This document shows, one piece after another, positions 61,590 through 64,000 of a stretch of DNA of 64,000 nt; position 1 is the stretch's first letter, and each line of letters opens with the position of its first letter. Both the position numbers and the translations under genes were made by a program. The notes beneath the pieces were generated by a model. The model was not told the DNA's origin and did not search any database. It worked only from the letters and a program-made list of their open reading frames with translations. Origin of the DNA: Welwitschia mirabilis (Eukaryota > Gnetophyta > Gnetopsida > Welwitschiales); NCBI GenBank assembly GCA_051453625.1, contig JBOZIK010000001.1, positions 7,430,988 to 7,494,987 of the forward strand, written 5' to 3'.

Positions 61590-62829
61590 AAGATTTACCT
61601 TGAAGATAATGCTAAACATGTTAGGCAATCCTAATGAAGGTTTAACCAAGTCCTTAAGTAAATAGTTAAAGATGAATTCATTAAACCTATGGATGCTGAA
61701 ATCATATATGCTATATCTGATAGTGAGTGGGTTATCCCTTTGATAGTAGTTTCAAAGAAGAAGGGAAAATGGAGAATGCACATTGATTTTAAAAAGCTTA
61801 ATGATGTTATTAAAAAGGATTATTATCCTTTACCCTTTCTTAATCAAGTACTTGACAGAATCCAAAGTGGTACCTACTACTATTTTTTTTAATGGGTATA
61901 GTGGTTATAATCAAATTTTTATAGTAAGTAAGAAACAAGATAAAACAAAATTTACCTCACCCTTTGGAACCTTTTCCTTTAGATGACTATCTTTTGGACT
62001 ATGCAATGCCCTTAAAACCTTTTAATGAGCTATGATGGGGATCTTTTCTGATATGATAGAGGACTATATTAAAATTTTTATGGATGAATTCTCCATCTTT
62101 GATGAAAATTTTGAACAAACCATAGAAATATTAGAGAAAGCTTTGGATTGATGTATAGAGAGTGATTTACATATGAGTTGGGAAAATAGTTTTCTCTTAG
62201 TTAAGCATGGAATTATTTTAGAATATTACATTTTGAGAGAAGGGATTAGGATGGATCCTACAAAAGTTTATATCATTAAAAACCTTAGCCCACAAACTAA
62301 TGTCAAACAAGTTAGATCATTCCTTGGTTATGTTGGTTTATATCATCGTNNNNNNNNNNNNNNNNNNNNNNNNNNNNNNNNNNNNNNNNNNNNNNNNNNN
62401 NNNNNNNNNNNNNNNNNNNNNAATAAGTCACATCAACTTGCATTTAATACACTTAAGAAAAACATTTCTTATTAACCTATTGTCATGGGTCCTGATTGGA
62501 ATAAGGATATTAAACTTATGTATTATACAAGCAACATTGCTGTGGATGGGATTTTTGATCAAAAATATAAAAATGGTTTTAAATTTGTATAATATCTTAG
62601 TAAACCTTTGTTATAATCCTAATCCAACTATACCACTACTAATAAAGAAATGCTTGCCATTTTCATTTTCCTTGATCATCTTCGACATTATCTTCTTGGC
62701 TTCCACATTAATGTTTACACAGATCATGTAGCCATCCACTATCTTATGACTAAGAAAGATTCTAGTACTAGACTTATTGGATGGATCCTTCTCATGTAAG
62801 AATTCAATCTCACTATCATTGATAAGTCT
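61590..62829 (+). pseudogene. Reverse transcriptase and RNase H
   Basis: RT begins with AEIIYAISDSEWVIPLIVV and KWRMHIDFKKLNDV, then YYPLPFLNQVLDRI (61689-61892), a one-base shift, then GYSGYNQIFIV and TSPFGTFSFR. The catalytic box near 62073-62090 reads FMDEFSIF instead of FMDDFSVF, so the second Asp is lost. Then REGIRMDPTKV and VKQVRSFLGYVGLYHR before a 72-N gap. RNase H follows: MYYTSNIAVDGIF replaces the usual 'CDAS..A.G.vL', then NKEMLAIFIFLDHLRHYLL and VYTDHVAIHYLMTKKD. The end leads into a gap that hides the integrase start. The enzyme would make cDNA from the element RNA; catalytic loss in both domains makes it inactive. Confidence 0.82.
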
Positions 62830-63705
62830 NNNNNNNNNNNNNNNNNNNNNNNNNNNNNNNNNNNNNNNNNNNNNNNNNNNNNNNNNNNNNNNNNNNNNNN
62901 NNNNNNNNNNNNNNNNNNNNNNNNNNNNNNNNNNNNNNNNNNNNNNNNNNNNNNNNNNNNNNNNNNNNNNNNNNNNNNNNNNNNNNNNNNNNNNNNNNNN
63001 NNNNNNNNNNNNNNNNNNNNNNNNNNNNNNNNNNNNNNNNNNNNNNNNNNNNNNNNNNNNNNNNNNNNNNNNNNNNNNNNNNNNNNNNNNNNNNNNNNNN
63101 NNNNNNNNNNNNNNNNNNNNNNNNNNNNNNNNNNNNNNNNNNNNNNNNNNNNNNNNNNNNNNNNNNNNNNNNNNNNNNNNNNNNNNNNNNNNNNNNNNNN
63201 NNNNNNNNNNNNNNNNNNNNNNNNNNNNNNNNNNNNNNNNNNNNNNNNNNNNNNNNNNNNNNNNNNNNNNNNNNNNNNNNNNNNNNNNNNNNNNNNNNNN
63301 NNNNNNNNNNNNNNNNNNNNNNNNNNNNNNNNNNNNNNNNNNNNNNNNNNNNNNNNNNNNNNNNNNNNNNNNNNNNNNNNNNNNNNNNNNNNNNNNNNNN
63401 NNNNNNNNNNNNNNNNNNNNNNNNNNNNNNNNNNNNNNNNNNNNNNNNNNNNNNNNNNNNNNNNNNNNNNNNNNNNNNNNNNNNNNNNNNNNNNNNNNNN
63501 NNNNNNNNNNNNNNNNNNNNNNNNNNNNNNNNNNNNNNNNNNNNNNNNNNNNNNNNNNNNNNNNNNNNNNNNNNNNNNNNNNNNNNNNNNNNNNNNNNNN
63601 NNNNNNNNNNNNNNNNNNNNNNNNNNNNNNNNNNNNNNNNNNNNNNNNNNNNNNNNNNNNNNNNNNNNNNNNNNNNNNNNNNNNNNNNNNNNNNNNNNNN
63701 NNNNN
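62830..63705. other. Estimated gap, 876 N
   Basis: Its size fits the missing RNase H/integrase junction and integrase core of the gypsy element. Confidence 0.88.
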
Positions 63706-64000
63706 TTTCTCACCATATGAACTTGTATACCAAAAAATTTGTGTCTTACTAATTGATGTTTGCTATAGTTCTTGTCAATCCATTTATCAACCTAACCTTA
63801 TAGATTTAGACAAAAATATTATAACTCGATTAGCTAAACTCAACCATTTAAATGAAAAGTATACTCATGCCTTACATCATTAACTCATTCATAAAGCCCA
63901 AGCCAAGTTTAGACATGACAATAAGATTATTCATAAGCAATGTAAACTTTATCAACTTGTCCTTTTATACAACACTCAAGTACACCTTTTACACAACAAA
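63706..64000 (+). pseudogene. Integrase C-terminal region
   Basis: Open from the gap to 63883, then read through a stop. SPYELVYQKICVLLIDV fits the 'SPy.LVyG....LPvE' motif after the integrase core; LNHLNEKYTHALHH, then KFRHDNKII and LVLLYNTQVHLLHNK fit the 'HD..i....f..GdlVLLynsr...fpGK' end. The same text appears on minus near 49700-50110. The window ends before the final part. Confidence 0.78.

Larger units (their letters stand above)
57044..64000 (+). mobile_element. Ty3/gypsy element, 5' LTR to integrase, runs off window
   Basis: The order is LTR (57044-58273), Asp-type primer site (58277-58294), gag (58853-60110), protease (60680-61296), RT and RNase H (61590-62829) and integrase C-terminus (63706-64000). 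This is the gypsy arrangement; the RT and Gag text and the Asp-type primer site point to the Athila/Tat side of the family. It interrupts the gag remnant of the preceding element, so it is the younger of the two. Stops, shifts and lost catalytic residues show it is inactive. The 3' LTR is outside the window. Confidence 0.82.

Noticed and set aside
62739-63883. Long open frames across the 876-N gap
   Set aside because: Open only because N has no stops. Only the integrase-like end after 63706 is supported.
1-64000. tRNA, rRNA or other structured RNA genes
   Set aside because: None found. The only tRNA-like promoter boxes are in the SINE at 8335-8500, and the primer sites are tRNA complements within LTR elements.

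Overview
What it is. The window looks like intergenic DNA from a large, repeat-filled seed-plant nuclear genome. It is very AT-rich: the lines I counted are about a quarter G+C. I found no intact host gene and no prokaryotic features. Nearly everything recognisable is a decayed plant retroelement: Ty3/gypsy elements, a Copia-like derivative, LINEs and a SINE. Most in-frame stops sit where Trp, Gln or Arg codons would be expected, and most motif damage is C-to-T or G-to-A, the mark of methylcytosine deamination. Very low G+C with this kind of decay is known for example in Welwitschia and, more extremely, in Sapria. I cannot name the organism from the sequence.

Layout. (1) 230-3510, minus: Ty3/gypsy pol fossil (RT, RNase H, integrase). 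(2) 3731-6753, minus: short LTR element with a Copia-like gag remnant, a degraded Met-tRNA primer site and an unrelated G+C/CpG-rich island at 4425-5165. (3) 6754-14470: mostly unassigned, with a repeat pair and a tRNA-derived SINE at 8335-8500. (4) 14470-37560: a minus-strand LINE cut into three parts by two later plus-strand insertions. One is an LTR element with ~3 kb LTRs and no visible gag-pol (15000-26646, duplication ATTAT). The other is a plant L1-type LINE (27645-34174, ~16-bp target duplication). (5) 37602-39860: unassigned. (6) 39900-44140, plus: Ty3/gypsy gag-pol fossil with an intact CCHC knuckle, then a small minus-strand LTR element (to 45575) and the tail of another gypsy element. 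(7) 49400-50600, minus: gypsy integrase. (8) 51764-56880, plus: a relative of the ~3 kb-LTR family that still has gag remains, interrupted by (9) 57044-64000, plus: a gypsy element with LTR, TATA box, Asp-tRNA-type primer site, gag, protease, RT/RNase H and integrase, running off the window.

Assembly. There are 28 runs of N. All 16 gaps of exactly 100 N are flanked by two near-identical copies of the same sequence (18 bp to ~1 kb; about 6-7% different in three stretches and nearer 9-10% in a fourth, counted by eye). These look like overlapping contigs, perhaps divergent haplotypes, placed side by side and never merged. Lengths in the window are therefore inflated and one copy of each pair should be ignored. 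Small estimated gaps not listed separately: 16203-16206, 42441-42467, 44207-44262, 47724-47733 and 62350-62421.

How the parts relate. The value here is stratigraphic: boundaries, target duplications and an empty paralogous site give an order of insertions. I see no operon-like or cooperating gene set, and nothing I would call a new biological system. The items most worth a second look are the CpG-rich island inside the Copia-like derivative, the ~3 kb-LTR non-coding element with its autonomous-looking relative, and the systematic duplication at 100-N gaps.
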